A stretch of DNA of 64,000 nt from Sipunculus nudus (taxonomy: Eukaryota > Annelida > Sipuncula > Golfingiida > Sipunculidae), in contig CM049315.1 of the NCBI GenBank assembly GCA_026874595.1, positions 69,697,916 to 69,761,915 of the forward strand, given 5' to 3'. A model generated the notes under the pieces. The model saw only the letters and a program-made list of their open reading frames with translations. It did not search any database and had not been told where the DNA came from. Both the position numbers and the translations under genes were made by a program. This document shows, piece by piece, positions 1 to 13,170 of the stretch (position 1 is its first letter; every line of letters starts with the position of its first letter).

Positions 1-824
1 GGGAGGTAAGAATCATGAGATTTGCATATTCTGGGACTCATTCATGCCAAGTACAGGGCGTGTGCATATATAAGCATATATATTTTTTTTATATTTATCT
101 TCTAGTCGTTAATCATATGCTTATTAATTCTCACAGTATTATTTTTCTTAATTGTGCTGCATGTAAGTTGTTAAACATTCAAATTCCTCTTTGGCAATAA
201 ATGATATCTTATCTTATATGATGACTTGATTATACAAATAGATTTATACACATAAAAGTGGGCAGTTAGTCTGAGAAAGTTCTGATTTATATGTTTGAGT
301 CATTCCTAAAAAATAAATACGATCTAAATAATAATATGATTAATTTATATCATAGATTGCCTTCAGGACATTTAAATGTAATAATATGTTTAGTCCTTTA
401 CTTTTACAAGGTAAATTGGTCTCTAATCACCATTATTTCTTTCTTTCTATCCAGACGTCCATGCCATGGCTTTCCGAAGTCTATGTCCAGTTCATCAGGT
501 TCGTCGTCTGTGAAAGAAAACCCAAGAAGCAGCACGCCAATCGACGGGAGGACAGATATATCTGCTACACCAGATGAGACGCTGTCGTCTGTTGAAATGG
601 CGCCAAACCAGGACGAAACATTGTCGTCTGGCTCTGGCTGTAACAGTTTCCCTTTACCGTCACCAAGGATGCTCTGCCAAGTATTCGTCCACGGTATCGG
701 TTGGGGAACTCAGTGGTCAAACAAGGCAGTGTCTGTTCAGTTCGATGACGGGTCAGAACTCTCACTGCAACCCAACCCCATGCATGGTCATCAAGTACAC
801 GTGTCCAAAAGGAAACGCATAAAG
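1..824 (+). pseudogene. PLK4 polo-box-only paralog, copy A (3' part, broken)
   Basis: The window opens inside this copy. Bases 1-5 are the end of exon 5 (GGGAG, then a GTAAG donor at 6), matching the end of copy D exon 5. Exon 6 runs from 455 (after TTTCTATCCAG) to 824 and encodes a Ser/Thr-rich linker with two DETLSS repeats, followed by PB3 with the motif GIGWGTQWSNK. Compared with copy D, the block at about 780-787 carries a 4-bp tandem duplication (CATG), which shifts the frame across the second half of PB3. A C-to-A change near 820 would also make a TAA in the original frame. The terminal exon is absent: homology to D breaks at about 1068 and resumes near 1128, so the last exon and its acceptor are deleted. 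PB3 of PLK4 binds STIL/Ana2-type partners; this copy should not make a normal PB3. Identification is firm, and loss of function is likely. Confidence 0.85.
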
Positions 825-2761
825 GTGTGTATACTTAATGCCACTTAAACAACATTTTGTATTTTAATGCTACAACATACAAAGTATGTATTCCAAGTGA
901 AACATGTATAAATTTCGGATTTTGATCTGGGTAAGGAGCCTACTTTTTAAACTTTAAATATGTTTTACTTTATAATATTAAATCGGGCTTAGTAGATGTC
1001 ACGAATTTAAAATGATAGTAATTATTAAAGGATAATGAAAATATAAATTTACTCAGAATATAACTTCATGTAATGTTCGGCCGGAGTCTGAGTCGCCAAC
1101 AGGAAAGAAACTGCAGAGGACGGGGGTCCAATGGGACCATGCATGTCCATCGACTGGTAAAGGGCAGCAAGAAATCTACAAATACAGAACCTGTGGAGAC
1201 TGAACAGTGGGAGCCGAGAAACCGAACAGAATAGTGGGATCCAGCAAAAGACTACTTTCAGGAAATGAGCACATGCACATGGACTGATTCAAAGCCTATG
1301 GAGAGAGTAATATGCATGTTACTCATTGTCTTATGATGATGATGATGATAAAAAACCGAGGTTACGGGCGAACGTAGTGTTTATTTGCTGTAAAAGTCCT
1401 TCAAGTTCTACCGCCATTTATTACAATAACAGTCAAATGTTTAAAAGTAATATCAGGCATTTGACTAAATTTGCTATACATGTGCGGCTTGCAGGCACAT
1501 AAAATATGTTAACGTATTGGTGATAAATATTGGAAATAAAGTTATGTGTATACAGGAGTTTAATGATTCTATCGCATGTATTGAGAGAGGGAAAGAGAGA
1601 GATAGAGGGAGAGTGAGAGAGAAATACGTACCTAAGATAGACAAAAAGACAGAGACAACAGACAACTCTTCTCTTTAATAAGAAGCCACAGCCCCATAAA
1701 CTTTCAAAGGTAAACGTCTTGGCTTGACTGAATCCCCCTTGACCCCTGACCCTGAAACGATCATTTCACAACCTTCTCCATATATCGGTAATAGATTGGT
1801 GAATATCAAGTGGACGAAAGAAAATTATGAACAAAATGATACATTTTTACATTCAGTCGATATGTGTGCACAGATAGCTTTGGTATATTGAGTATATATT
1901 TAGTCGATACAACGGATAATTGAATAGATACCAGTAATGATTTAAATTGTGTTGGTGAATTCGTTTTGCTTATGTTTACTTACTTTTGCGTTACCTATAC
2001 CTGTGTCGTCTCTTGATTATCTTGTCCATTTAGCTGTGCTCCCCCTCCCCCGACAGAAGGTACCCGGTCCCTGTATGCAAATAAATGATTATTAAATAAG
2101 ATCCGTTTATTTTAATAAAAGTATCTATATATGTTACACTAATATAACAGACCATCAATCTAAATTTAAATGAAGCTATTTTTTTATCATATTTCGCCGT
2201 GCCTTTTCTGTAGTTTTCCTCACTTGAAATTCTACTTCGAAATCCAGGTGGCAGTCAGGTGGTCACCAAACAAGAATGGTTTCACTCCCAAGGATTATAA
2301 TCAAAGGAGGTGTTGGTGAGGCTAACAAGGAGAAACAAGATTCGACTTCACAGGGAGTTAAACGAAACCATTGGTTCAAGTATTTTCTAATTTAATATCC
2401 AGAGAGGTCCTTGCAAAATCTTGATTTTGATATCTTTAAATTATTTTATGGCGATATAACTAATTAAATGGTAGGCCACATCAGCAACCTGTATGTGCTA
2501 CTAGTCTATCACCAGAGTCCACCACTAGGTTAATTAAATCATCATATTACGGTGAACAAGGTCTTCTAGGAAAGGAAAACAACTGCACATTTAATAAATC
2601 TCATCTGTTCTTACTATTTGTAACTCTGTTGTGGTAATCAGTATAGTCCATTCCATTTAAACCAGACAGCTTCACCCAATGAGTGCAACAAGATGTTGCA
2701 CGAAACTACGTAGTAGTAAAACTGTCTGAAAAAAACTTGATCACTGTATATTTATACAATG

Positions 2762-2764
<3 letters not shown>

Positions 2765-2805
<41 letters not shown>
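2765..2805. repeat. (TA)n microsatellite
   Basis: Uninterrupted TA dinucleotide run. The corresponding place in the duplicate near 36755 holds only a short TA tract, so the expansion is recent. Confidence 0.95.
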
Positions 2806-2807
<2 letters not shown>

Positions 2808-4978
2808 AATGTGTGTGTACGTTTTAAGCAACAGTCACAAAGGTTAACGAATCTGCCGACACGAATATTGATAGATATAATCATCCTGAAATGGAGAGAA
2901 TACAGAAAATAACATATATAGCAGAAGCAAGACAAATATTTAAATATATCTATTACAGAAACTATCCTTGACTGACTAGCCGACGGGGTTTACTTTCATC
3001 GTCCTTCGGAAGGGTGGGGGATGGGGGGACATGAATACACCTCTACGAGGACGAAACAAATTGTTGAACTTGCAATGTGAAAACGACAGGCGGAAGGTAG
3101 TAAGATATGGTATTCACGACGTATCGTTCATTAATATCAATCTGCCGAACATTTGTGAAGCCTAAAAATGACGTCATAAGTTCATCACAATCAGTTACGT
3201 CCGAACGTTCAGCTTGCACGGTGCTTAGCAACGTCATTGTATACAGCAGGTACCTAAACAAACCAATGGTCATATGGGGGGGGGGCTGTAATCACGAGAA
3301 TTAGTTTATTGGCTATCGGTTGCGACACTGATATTAAAATTGTCTCTGTTTAGCTTATGTTTCGTTAAGGTCGACAAAATAAATTAACTTTCACAGCTGA
3401 AGCTGTGGGTTGCATGCAAAAGGAAAGAAAGATTTATGGAATTTCAACATAAACATTCTTTTTCTTATTGCTATATGAAACGGAATTAAAATGTATTGTC
3501 GTTCTTACTTATTGAATAATGACGCCATGCAAAATCAGTTAGTTGCCCAATCTTATTTCAATACACAAGGTCTGGTTTGTAATAAAATTATTCTTTAAGT
3601 ATTCCTCTTTGTTTGCAAATCCAGTTCTGAATCTTAATAGAAAGCCTGCATATTAGGGTGCATATTAAAGATTTTATTTACTTTAGGGTACTAAAACGCT
3701 ATAATATAATATATAAAATATGACAGCTCGCGGACTTGGAACCTCTGGTCTATTCTGGACTTGGTTAAGAAATAATTTATCATGAATTTTTTTGTCAGAA
3801 AGCCCGCAGAAGATAATGTATGTTTCAGATAAATCATGGAGGGGCGAGCGTACGTCATTTGCGGTCGGGTTGAGAGTACTGATTCTGAGATCCACCTGTA
3901 TGTCTTAGCTGCGTGGCCGTGTTCCTACTTTACCCACATGCATTATTTTTCATTAAACCGAAGCGCATCCAGGGGAGGGGTCAAGGGGGTTTGGAACCCC
4001 TCCCTTTTTTTTCATTCGCTGAAAGCTTTTTTTAAGGTTTTCAGACAACTATTTGCGGCCTGGCCCCACCCCCTTTTTTTTCCTATATTCTGGATCCGCC
4101 CCTGTTAACGGTAATGAGACAGGCTTGTGTCTTAAAGATATTTATCGATGTATAGGTGGCGCATTGTGTCTATACTTTTACACAAGCCTTTGTAGAGGTG
4201 GGAACAGCAAGGAACAGGTTAAAAATTCACATGTCAGGTCGGGGAAAATCTAAATGTTGCTACATATTTGTGATCTGAGCCTGACAGACACATTACCGGG
4301 ATATCATTCAAAACCAGAGAGTAGTCAGGACCACAGATTCCGCCAAGATCTTCATCAAACTGTGCTGAGTTTTTCATAGAAAATGTGTTGCACGGTTTAC
4401 CAACTTAACTGCATGGTTGGATCTCAGATCAGTTTTAGAACAATGGCGCCAAAGTAAATGACCATGGGTCTCGGGTGGGATAGAGAAATCTCATGGTGGT
4501 GCTCAGGATCGTCTTCAAAAGTTAAAAGATTGTTTCTTGTGTTTCACCCTATTCCTATTTTGTATTGAAGATGCTGATATTGACAGAACAAACAAATAAC
4601 GAACCAGGGAAGTAAAACATGAATATATATATATATACATCCTAAGTCTGTGAATATTAGCGGCCACATATGCAAGTCCACAGTTAAATAACCTTTGACA
4701 AAAATCGTAAAGACTGCGTGAAAGGTAACGGAGAAAGAAGGGCGGGGGGGATTTCATGTATAAACAAGCTGTATGTAATGCTTTTTGACCCCGCTATTAT
4801 CATATACATGTATAAATATTTTTGAGAGACCACTTAGTTTTCATGTGATAGCTTTGTCTGTTCGAATCTACCCTATTCATAATACCCTGAACAAAAATTT
4901 CATATTCTTTTATCATGCAAGTCCTTTTAATACGTCACGCCCATAGGAGGCTGGATGGATGAGTGAGTTGAAAAGGGG

Positions 4979-5090
4979 GGTCATTATGGATATCATAATA
5001 CAAGAAATGAATTATCCGGGTCATAATACCCTGAAATCCATGTATTGGTTTTCCCTCTATGTCAAATCTTAAAGTAATTATAGTATTTTT
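4979..5090. repeat. Imperfect direct repeat, unit 1
   Basis: Shares the series GGTCATTATG, then GGGTCA-AATAC, then AATCCAT-TATTGG, CCTCTATGTCAAAT and TAATTAT, in the same order and spacing, with 5620-5735. The two units are about 640 bp apart in the same orientation. Likely a dispersed element fragment. Confidence 0.7.
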
Positions 5091-5619
5091 GTTGGCGATC
5101 GTTTACATCCCAAAACAGACGAATAATCCATATTAAAATGATGCTGATGGCAATATGATACTGCTGGTAGCCTGCAGCCGTATACCTAAGATATGCTGAT
5201 AAATTTGTGCCAAGACCTGACATATTATTTGCAAACACATACAACTTTTACATTTGCGATCGAACAAGGTGCCATTGTTTTTAAATGAACTCTAATAATG
5301 CTAATTTAATTCCATCAAACTATATGAAATTTCGTTTGAGTTGCAAATATCTGGCCTCGCGTGACATAACTGAAAATCAAAAGCGTGGATAACGGCAGTT
5401 TCGCTCTTATTGTTTCATTATGAAGGTCATACATAGAAAGGGTTTTATTTCTTATAACGTGTATCAGCTGTTTTCCAGGACTTAGATCATCTACATCTGT
5501 ACTTAAGTGTATATTTTTTAATTCCATCTGGAGAATGCTATGGAACACACGTACAAACCAAATCCTGTGTTCAGTATATTCATTTTTTTTTTCAAATGGC
5601 AAAACAGCTACTTTGAAAA

Positions 5620-5735
5620 TGGTGGTCATTATGCCTACAATACCAAAACATGATTTCTCTGGGTCACAATACTCAAGAATCCATATATTGGATGACCCTC
5701 TATGTCAAATGTTAAGGTAATTATGATAATTTTGC
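5620..5735. repeat. Imperfect direct repeat, unit 2
   Basis: Second copy of the unit at 4979-5090, with the same ordered blocks, including CCTCTATGTCAAAT. No open frame is conserved between the two. Confidence 0.7.
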
Positions 5736-7859
5736 TATTTTCTTAATATTTTGGAGGCCATTTTGTTTGATGCTAATTTGCTAAATTGCCCAAAGCTGAC
5801 AGCTGGCCAACCAACATATTTTTCACACCTGATATTACGCTCCTGAGGCAGAGGAAATCTTGCGCTTCTAAAGAAGCTATTGATTTTCCCGCTGCCTGCT
5901 TTGATTGTTTATGATGCACATGGGCCTGTCTGCTGAAAAAAACTGCTGAAGTGACTACCAGCTAACCAAATGAAAGTCAACAAACACTCGGCAGGCATCA
6001 GGCTCCGCCCAGAAACCTCGCGTTGGGCCATTCTCTCTGAGCCTATGGCCTGTTCAAACGGTCGCCGAGGCAATGAGCTGTCACTCAAAGCGAAATGAAC
6101 AACATTGGCTTCGTGTATTCCTCGCTTGGTTGGTAAACCGTTTTGTCTTCCAGCACAGGGTCTCATCTGATTGGACTAAATACAGTGCACCCCTCTGGTG
6201 TAGAGATTCAGGATACAAGGTCAAAACAAACAGCGCTTACGACATAGGTAGTTGGCCTATGTGTAAAGCGCTGTGTAAAGAGCGTAACCTAATATGTGGG
6301 TTAACAAAATCCACCAAAAAATTAAAAAAAAAAAAAAAAATGAGTAATGTCCCAATAACTAGATTAGCTGTTGTAAAACGAAAGTTAACATCTTATATTA
6401 GTAAATATTTAGTAATATAAAAATCAGGGAATAATGAAACAGCAAGCGTAACCTCTTTCCGAGAGCATAAAGACACATCATTCGACCTGAAACTAAAACA
6501 CCAATCTTTTGTAAATTCAAAGCCACAGCTTGGTTTTTTTTTCTTTATTTGTCGTTTTAGTTGTTCTTTATGTTATTTTGTGCAGGCGTACATAATTATA
6601 TCTCCACCGGGAAGCATATTGCATTTGTCGTCGTTAGTTGGTTTGGTTTTTTGGTTGCTTAGCAACTTAACTGAAAAAGTAATTTCAGTTTGTTTAAATA
6701 ATTGATAATTATCATGAGATGATAATTGTGAGAGCAGTGTGTTTATCCGATCGCATGGTAGCAGCCTTTCATCGGCATATAGGGACCTCGTGCTGGCCCA
6801 AACAGCTGAGCTTTGATGCGACCATAGAGTCGGTGACCTGTGACACTCGGTCCATTTGGCTTGCATTGATATATTTCCTTTATAACACAAACCTGGCGGA
6901 GGTATGCATGTAGTCTCTGACCACTTTTCTGTTTTTAATTTCAAATGATCTTCATATGTACACATACTTTGTTTACATTTTTGCCATAGATATTGTGTAT
7001 CCTCAACGATCAGACGGAGTGAAACCGTGAATTAAAAAAAAAAACAGTGTTTACGTTAAAGATGTGACGACAGGGCCTTATCATATACACCGTATGTTAT
7101 TATGCTGTCAATTATTTTGCACAAAATTTTACGAAAGTACTTTTCATTATTCCGTAAGATGCTGAATAAAAATTGTTGTTTACCATATGATGATTATTTT
7201 TTGTTTAATCTTTTTTTGAGGGAAAATTAAGGAAGAACATAAAAAAACTGTAGCTGTTTCGAGTGTATGCTCACCATATATTTATAATAAACCTAAACTC
7301 AAACTAATATTTGTTATTTTCTCGGATAATGCAACAGCATTTCGAGTAACTTGGTGATGCTTAACGCTGATTGGTACTGTAGTTTTTCAGACATATGAAA
7401 ATTACAGAAATAAACATGGTTTAACTGTTATAATTCTTGATATGCAACTCAAAATATTCTAGAGACTCACAAAATTAATTCTTGAATATTTTAAGCAATT
7501 CTTCACATTCATGTATGGAGTTGACCTTGATTGTAAGTGCATACAGGTGTGTCAAGGCACCTGAAATAAACCATTCGCCCCTTGTCAGTTTCATCGCCAC
7601 AGCTGCTCGTGATCACCATGTCAATATCAATTTCAGACTCTGAGATGTTAATTCCCCTGCCCCCTGTGTCTGAATGCCATTCGTTATGGTTCAATTTATC
7701 TTAAAGATTTTAGTTTTAAATATCTTACACAAATGCTACAGACTTTACCTTTTGTTTGTCAAAATAATGGCTTATCATAATTCTTATGACATAACAACTA
7801 AATAGATAACAAAACCAGTCGAAACTAGGATTCTGCATTTGATATCTAATGAATGCAAG

Positions 7860-8180
7860 CCTCCGCCATTGACTTATTTGGCCCATTTTCCCAGGTTTAT
7901 TCGTGCATGAGTGACTTTACGTTTATGAATAATATTTGATGACGTTCCTGGATCCGGATCATGGTCAGGATTGACATCAAAATTCAATCGATTTTTCATA
8001 GGCCCATTTCCGAAATGCCCTGACAGTTTATGAAATTCCGTTCAGGATGTCGTGAGTTATGTTGTGAACAAACACACACACACAAACACAGCAACAGGAA
8101 TGAACGCATACCACCCTGGCCAACGTTATTATCAAATAAATAGATAATGCCTGGGATTAGTTTTAGCATTTTGTGAAACA
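7860..8180 (+). repeat. Upstream flank repeat, copy 1 (partner about 31010-31330)
   Basis: Contains CCCATTTTCCCAGGTT, TTATGTTGTGAAC, an AC-rich microsatellite, then ACAGGAATGAACGCATAC. The same blocks in the same order occur about 1 kb upstream of copy D (31024-31280). Both lie upstream of a PLK4-like copy (relic at 9417; D at 32284), so they probably mark the duplicated unit's 5' flank. Confidence 0.6.
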
Positions 8181-8879
8181 TCAGATATCACAGATGCACA
8201 CGAAAAACCAAAAATGCGTACGAAAGAATTTTAGAATGGTTACCTGGTGGCCATCTGAGATTTTTTGTGCTGCCTCTTATGTTCGGTAAGGCAAATCCTT
8301 TTGGTACTAAGAAAACTCATGCTGGAAGACGTTTCATGGTTGCTTGCCAAGGTTGTGTTATATGCCCTATACCGGTGACATTAGATATCTTGACAGTCGT
8401 GAGTATTAATATACTCTCATATGTCAATCAAGTGTTATAAAAGCAGTTTTGCACTGTCATATGAATTTTAATAACTTATTTAAAGCTACCTTTTTCACGG
8501 ATATATTAAGGCTTTTCTTAATTTTCAATGTGTCTCAGCTTTAAATACAGTGTGTTGGGATTAAGCGCTGTACAAAATAAATACATTTATATTCACATTT
8601 TGACTGTTACTTGGTAAATTATTTAGAAGAAATAATTATTATCAATTAATTATTCTTGATGAAAGTTTGGCATGCACAGACACTTGCCTTGGTCAGGTGC
8701 GAACCCAAACTTCATATTTTACTGGCGAACGGCACCGCCAACTTTTTTAGTAAATGATATACGTGATAAACTTTGTGTGTGTTTAAATAAACTCTTTATT
8801 CTAACATCTGTCGCCTGAATCAAATGATAAACAACAGAAATATGCTGAACACTTATTGGCTGCCGTTCGCTCGGAATTT

Positions 8880-9416
8880 AGGTGTAGCAGTTATAGTTTG
8901 TGCCTTATTAATAGCCAGATTGCTTCATTTGAAGATCTCAAAAATTGAGAATAAAATGCGTAAAAAATTTCGAAAAATACAGGTGGCGCCATAAGTCTGC
9001 AGGAACTGATGAAACACTCATGATCCATATGCTTGCAAATAATCAGTGCGATTATATACATCAGTTATTCAGATACTGGAGCATTTGTATCAATTTTTTA
9101 ATTTTTCTTGGGTAACCTACGAGCCCTATAGCTCGGAGGATATGGGTAACAGAGACCTAATTTCAGGTTCCCATGGAGATTTTCCAAGGACCTCTCTGGA
9201 TGTCAAGAGAGAAGATTCTGGGTCCAATAGTTACAGTTTGTGTTCTGTTAACGGACGACCGTTTAATTTGAAGGTCCCCCCCCAAAAAAAAAAGAAACAA
9301 AAATGCGTAAAATTTCGAAAAACAAAGACGGCGCCATAAGTCTGCAGAAACTGATGAAACACTCCATGATTCATATGCATGCAAAGAATCATGGTGATTA
9401 ATGCATTAGTTATTCA
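8880..9416. repeat. Imperfect tandem duplication, two units of about 195 bp
   Basis: The block around 8890-9075 (CAGTTATAGTTTGTG ... AATGCGTAAAA ... GGCGCCATAAGTCTGCAG ... GATGAAACACTC ... CAGTTATTCAGA) recurs at about 9225-9420 with the same order. The second unit runs directly into the exon 3 relic. No coding sense is evident. Confidence 0.75.
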
Positions 9417-9590
9417 GAGATGTGATGAAGATCAGCTCTGATGGTCACGTGATCCTAGTCTATCAGCTCCAGTGTGACAATACGACTGTTAGTGACACTC
9501 CAGCCAGCCCTGCAGCACGCTCTGGACGTACAGTCGCGACAGGCTGCCCGAGAAATACTGGAAGAGGTACCAGCATGCGGCAAGGTGATT
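9417..9590 (+). pseudogene. PLK4 polo-box relic (exon 3 fragment)
   Basis: Encodes a piece of PB1 matching exon 3 of the other copies: MKISSDGHVI, then a frame break before the region equivalent to LP-KYWKKYQHAAR. The sequence starts inside exon 3 (GAGATGTGATGAAGATCAGC, identical in wording to copy C) and ends at the exon 3 end, GCGGCAAG with a GTGATT donor. There is no exon 4-7 downstream. Instead the sequence passes within a few bases into DNA homologous to the region after the copy B stop codon. An internal deletion therefore removed everything from intron 3 to the 3' flank. A non-functional relic. Confidence 0.85.
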
Positions 9591-9595
9591 CTCCG

Positions 9596-10640
9596 ACATC
9601 CGCTTTAAATTTTGCACTCAGAGCGACAACTACAATCCAGATTTCATAAGGGAGCTGAAATACGACAGGGGATGTACTCCGAGGTCTGTCTCAAGGCAGG
9701 ATCTGCGGGGAAAGTCTGGTGACCATTAGATCCGTATCATACAAGTAGAAGCCGGAAGAACGGTCCGGGGATGACCGCGCCCTCATCCGTAAATTATAGT
9801 AGGATTTAGATTTAAAGAGGAGCCACACAGACTGCTACACTAGACAGACTCCGTCTTCTTTGGAACTCAAACGGGGATCGAGCAGCGTGAACAGCGAGAC
9901 TCGGGGGGGGGGGGGTCTTAGTGATCTTCTCTCATGTAAATGAAGGGTGACTGTAGTTGAAAACACAACATGGATCAACATGGATAAAAACTGAGCGGGA
10001 CCGCTGTTATGGAATACCATATGTACATACGAAAACTTTGATGGTACAGATGGACCGGCGGCTGTTGTTATGCTCGATCTGTGTTTATTAAAAATGGAAA
10101 ATTTAAAAAGAACGAGATTCTGGTATGTGTCGTTTACAAATATTAGATGTACTTTATACACTTCTAAACATACGCTATATGAATGGTATTCAATGATTAA
10201 TATTTTGAATGATTATTAAAAAAAAGGTTCACCAATTATTTAACTTAAACATTTATTTTTTTTATCCTTTTTTACAATTTATTTTCAATTATGCACGGCA
10301 GAATCTTGCAATGCTAATAAAACGTATGTATGTTGTACTTTTAATGTATTTATGGTAAACTCAAAGATAATATTAACTTTGAGAGAGAGGGGGGGGGGGG
10401 GAAACAAACAGACAGATGGACAGATAAAAGAGGTCTTGGGATATTTTTTTTAAACTCCGACCACTTGAAAAATGTGAATGGACTGTGGGTGTTCACATCG
10501 AAAGCGGCATATGAAGACCTATTTGATGTTGATTATAACAAGATTCAGGGAATATGTTACAAAGATAATGAAATTACGTAAGGAATTCTCGGATGGTTAC
10601 TTTGTTCGCATATTAGACTTGGTAGGTCTTAAGTTTCCTA
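9596..10640 (+). repeat. Duplicated 3' flank of the relic (partner 17500-18570)
   Basis: Collinear with the flank after copy B: GACATCCGCTTTA, GACAGGGGATGTACT, GGTGACCATTAGATCCGTAT, GGGGATGACCGCGCCCTC, GGAATACCATATGTACATAC and TTCGCATATTAGACTTG occur in the same order. Homologous positions carry a G-rich run here (10382-10402) and a (GA)n run in the partner (18308-18352). This shows that the relic and copy B come from one duplicated unit. Confidence 0.85.
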
Positions 10641-13123
10641 ATGAAATCTCTCTGGAAAGATATTACGGCAGTTGGTGGAACAGTTCTTGTATTAGCAGGC
10701 ACGGTCGGACGAACGGACAGACGGGAAAATATTATTATTAAGCATCTGAAAGAAAGTGAGAGACTAAAAAGATATAACTGATTTTGAAAGAAACAATATC
10801 GAAATGAGATCCTTAAACTAATTTTCGCATATATATATATAAGACCACACGAAAAAAGAAGTAGAAACGTTGTAGTGCTCTATACCTGGTTTTTTATTTT
10901 ATTTAAGGTGTTCAACCAATGGTAAATCAAAAGCAGAATATGGGTTATATTACATCTACTCTTGATACGCTTGTTGTACTAATACACACGTCAAGTTAAC
11001 TGGCAGGTTTCGATATGGTGAATCCCGTTTTCTTGTTTAGCTGTCCAGTTTCTAACATACGGAGACCCTGTTATGAAGATAAAGTAATCAGGACATACAA
11101 CTTTCAGGAGACCTTAAAATTTGCTGAGCACCCCTCCTATTCAAAGAAGGTTCCCTGATGATTTTGAAAATGCTTAACACGTAAGCATATATAATATCAA
11201 TGTGAACATTTTACAATATAAATAATAATACAGTTTTTAACATATATATGCATTTCCCATTTTACAAAGATTTATATGGAAACATTAAAGAAACAATGTA
11301 AAAATTATATGAAATATAAAATTAATTTACTTACTTTACTGGAAATATCTCAGCTTGTGTTAATCATGAATGTGACTTTAGCGTGATCTGCCGTTGTAAT
11401 TTCTTGGTATTGAACCGAAGATGTTTGGTAGCAGCTAATATTTTAAATTGTCAAGGTTGTGGCCTTCCAGTCAGAAACCCCTCCATTGCAACACTCTGAT
11501 GGACAAAAAAATAAACGAACTAGCCGCAAACCCGCATAATTCGAGCATTATTTTTATTTTTAAAAAGTTATCTATTATCAGTTGATATTGAAAAAGGTTT
11601 TTCATCAGTTAGAATGGTCTTCGAGCATTTAACTTTGGACCAACTCTATTTCATTTTGTTTAACATATTCGGCTGAATTATTAACAGAACTGCAAATTAT
11701 AAAAAAACAAGTAATGTTGGTTATGTAATTTCGCAAAATACGAAAATGTGTATTCTATCCTTTGTTATTCTTAAAATTTTTCATAATAGTTTCGAAGTCA
11801 TTCCTTCTTAAATATACCAGTCAACCCGTTCCTCGGATATTACACACACACGCCATCTCAAACACACGCACACATACACGAAAAACCGAGAATACAGTGT
11901 TCCGGCGTAGCTTCACCATGGAAAACTAGTTCGGTCCGCTCTGTCTGCGACCCCTCTGGGACTGGGCCGAACCGGGAAAGATTGTCATGGACTCTTCAGT
12001 CTCGTCCGCTCTGTGTGCGGCCTGCTGACACTAGCCGTGAATCCTCCACACTATATATATTAGACTGATAGCTCATGACGTTGAGTCACGACATCAGTCA
12101 CAAAGAATTACTTCATTCGCAACAGTCATCCATCTAATTGCATCGATATCGCTGGAAAGAACTAGCGATCTTGTAAGAATATGCTACGAGAGAGGAATAT
12201 ATTTGAATGTAAAAGTTAAGGGGTTAACCCCATCTCCAAATTATCCGTTGTCATTTCATGTGCCTCACATGACTCGGCTGTCATTCCTTCATAACTCGCG
12301 GGGTAATTACATGTATGTAATTCGACACATTTGCGGAGAGATTAACCAGTATACTGAGAGATACATCGGGGGAACTTTAAGAACTTTGAAAGAGTTCCTA
12401 GATAGCACACAAACTTGTTTATTAAGTGACAACATATTTTAGGCCTCGAGGCGTTGTCAAATTAAAGGAAAATATTTATTATTCTCTCTCTTCGAGATTT
12501 TCGGTGCGATTATTTATATATGACCAGTCCTACCCCTGTGACATGTCTTCTATCAGAGAGAAACCTTTCATTTACGATTAGCCATTACATTAGGGAGATA
12601 TGTTTCATCTTTTCCGACAGTGACCCGTCTGTTCTTTTTTCATTAATCAGGTCAGTAATAACGCCGAAGACAATGATTAACGTTAATCAGATCAGTCAAA
12701 CAGGGCGAGCTTGACCAATTGATTGATCTGAGAGTAATTAAGATCTTAAGTATATAAGTAGTAATCAAGATTATGAGATCATCAGATCATTATAATTATA
12801 AGTCTAAGTGGGTTATAAGAAGGAATCTATCACATTACTATAGACTGATTTAAGTTGACCATATAGTTTTGTCTTCTGATCGAGTCATACGTTTTCCATT
12901 GAGTTCAATATCAATTAAGTCTAAAATCAATCCTCAATCAATCCTTGAAATAAATTAATTTTACTGATGGGTTAATATTTACCAAGAGAAATCCTTACAC
13001 ATTTGAGATATATTTTATCATATTATTACATCATCATATTATATGTATATGAAACAAAAAAAAATAAAGATTATCCAATTATGAGTACAAGACTCAAGGT
13101 GCAGCATCTGTCAAAATGATGAG

Positions 13124-13170
<47 letters not shown>

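Larger units (their letters stand above)
1..3241 (+). repeat. Segmental duplication, copy 1 (partner 34182-37067)
   Basis: From base 1 this segment follows 34182-37067 collinearly through intron, exon 6, 3' flank, an ATGATGATGATGATAA run, the GAGAGA-rich stretch near 1580 and the CGGTGCTTAGCAACG block near 3220. Differences are mostly single bases. There are two large indels: loss of the terminal exon near 1068-1128, and about 410 bp (about 2040-2460) present only here. Introns and flanks align as well as exons, so the duplication is fairly recent. Confidence 0.85.
3242..7859. other. Non-coding stretch, no gene recognised
   Basis: No conserved protein domain was found on either strand; open frames are short and lack splice support. 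It contains a GGGGAGGGG / CCCCTCCC-rich block at 3969-4105 that looks like a dispersed repeat, the direct repeat pair listed separately (4979-5735), a short (TA)n at 4625-4636 and an A-rich run at 6325-6341. A GC-richer island at 5900-6170 has no recognisable content. Confidence 0.6.

Noticed and set aside
3969-4105. Possible inverted-repeat element around the GGGGAGGGG / CCCCTCCC block
   Set aside because: The ends do not pair as a convincing inverted repeat and no target duplication is visible.
6073-6420. 115-codon plus-strand frame
   Set aside because: Ends in a poly-lysine run from an A tract, with no domain, splice signal or conserved counterpart.
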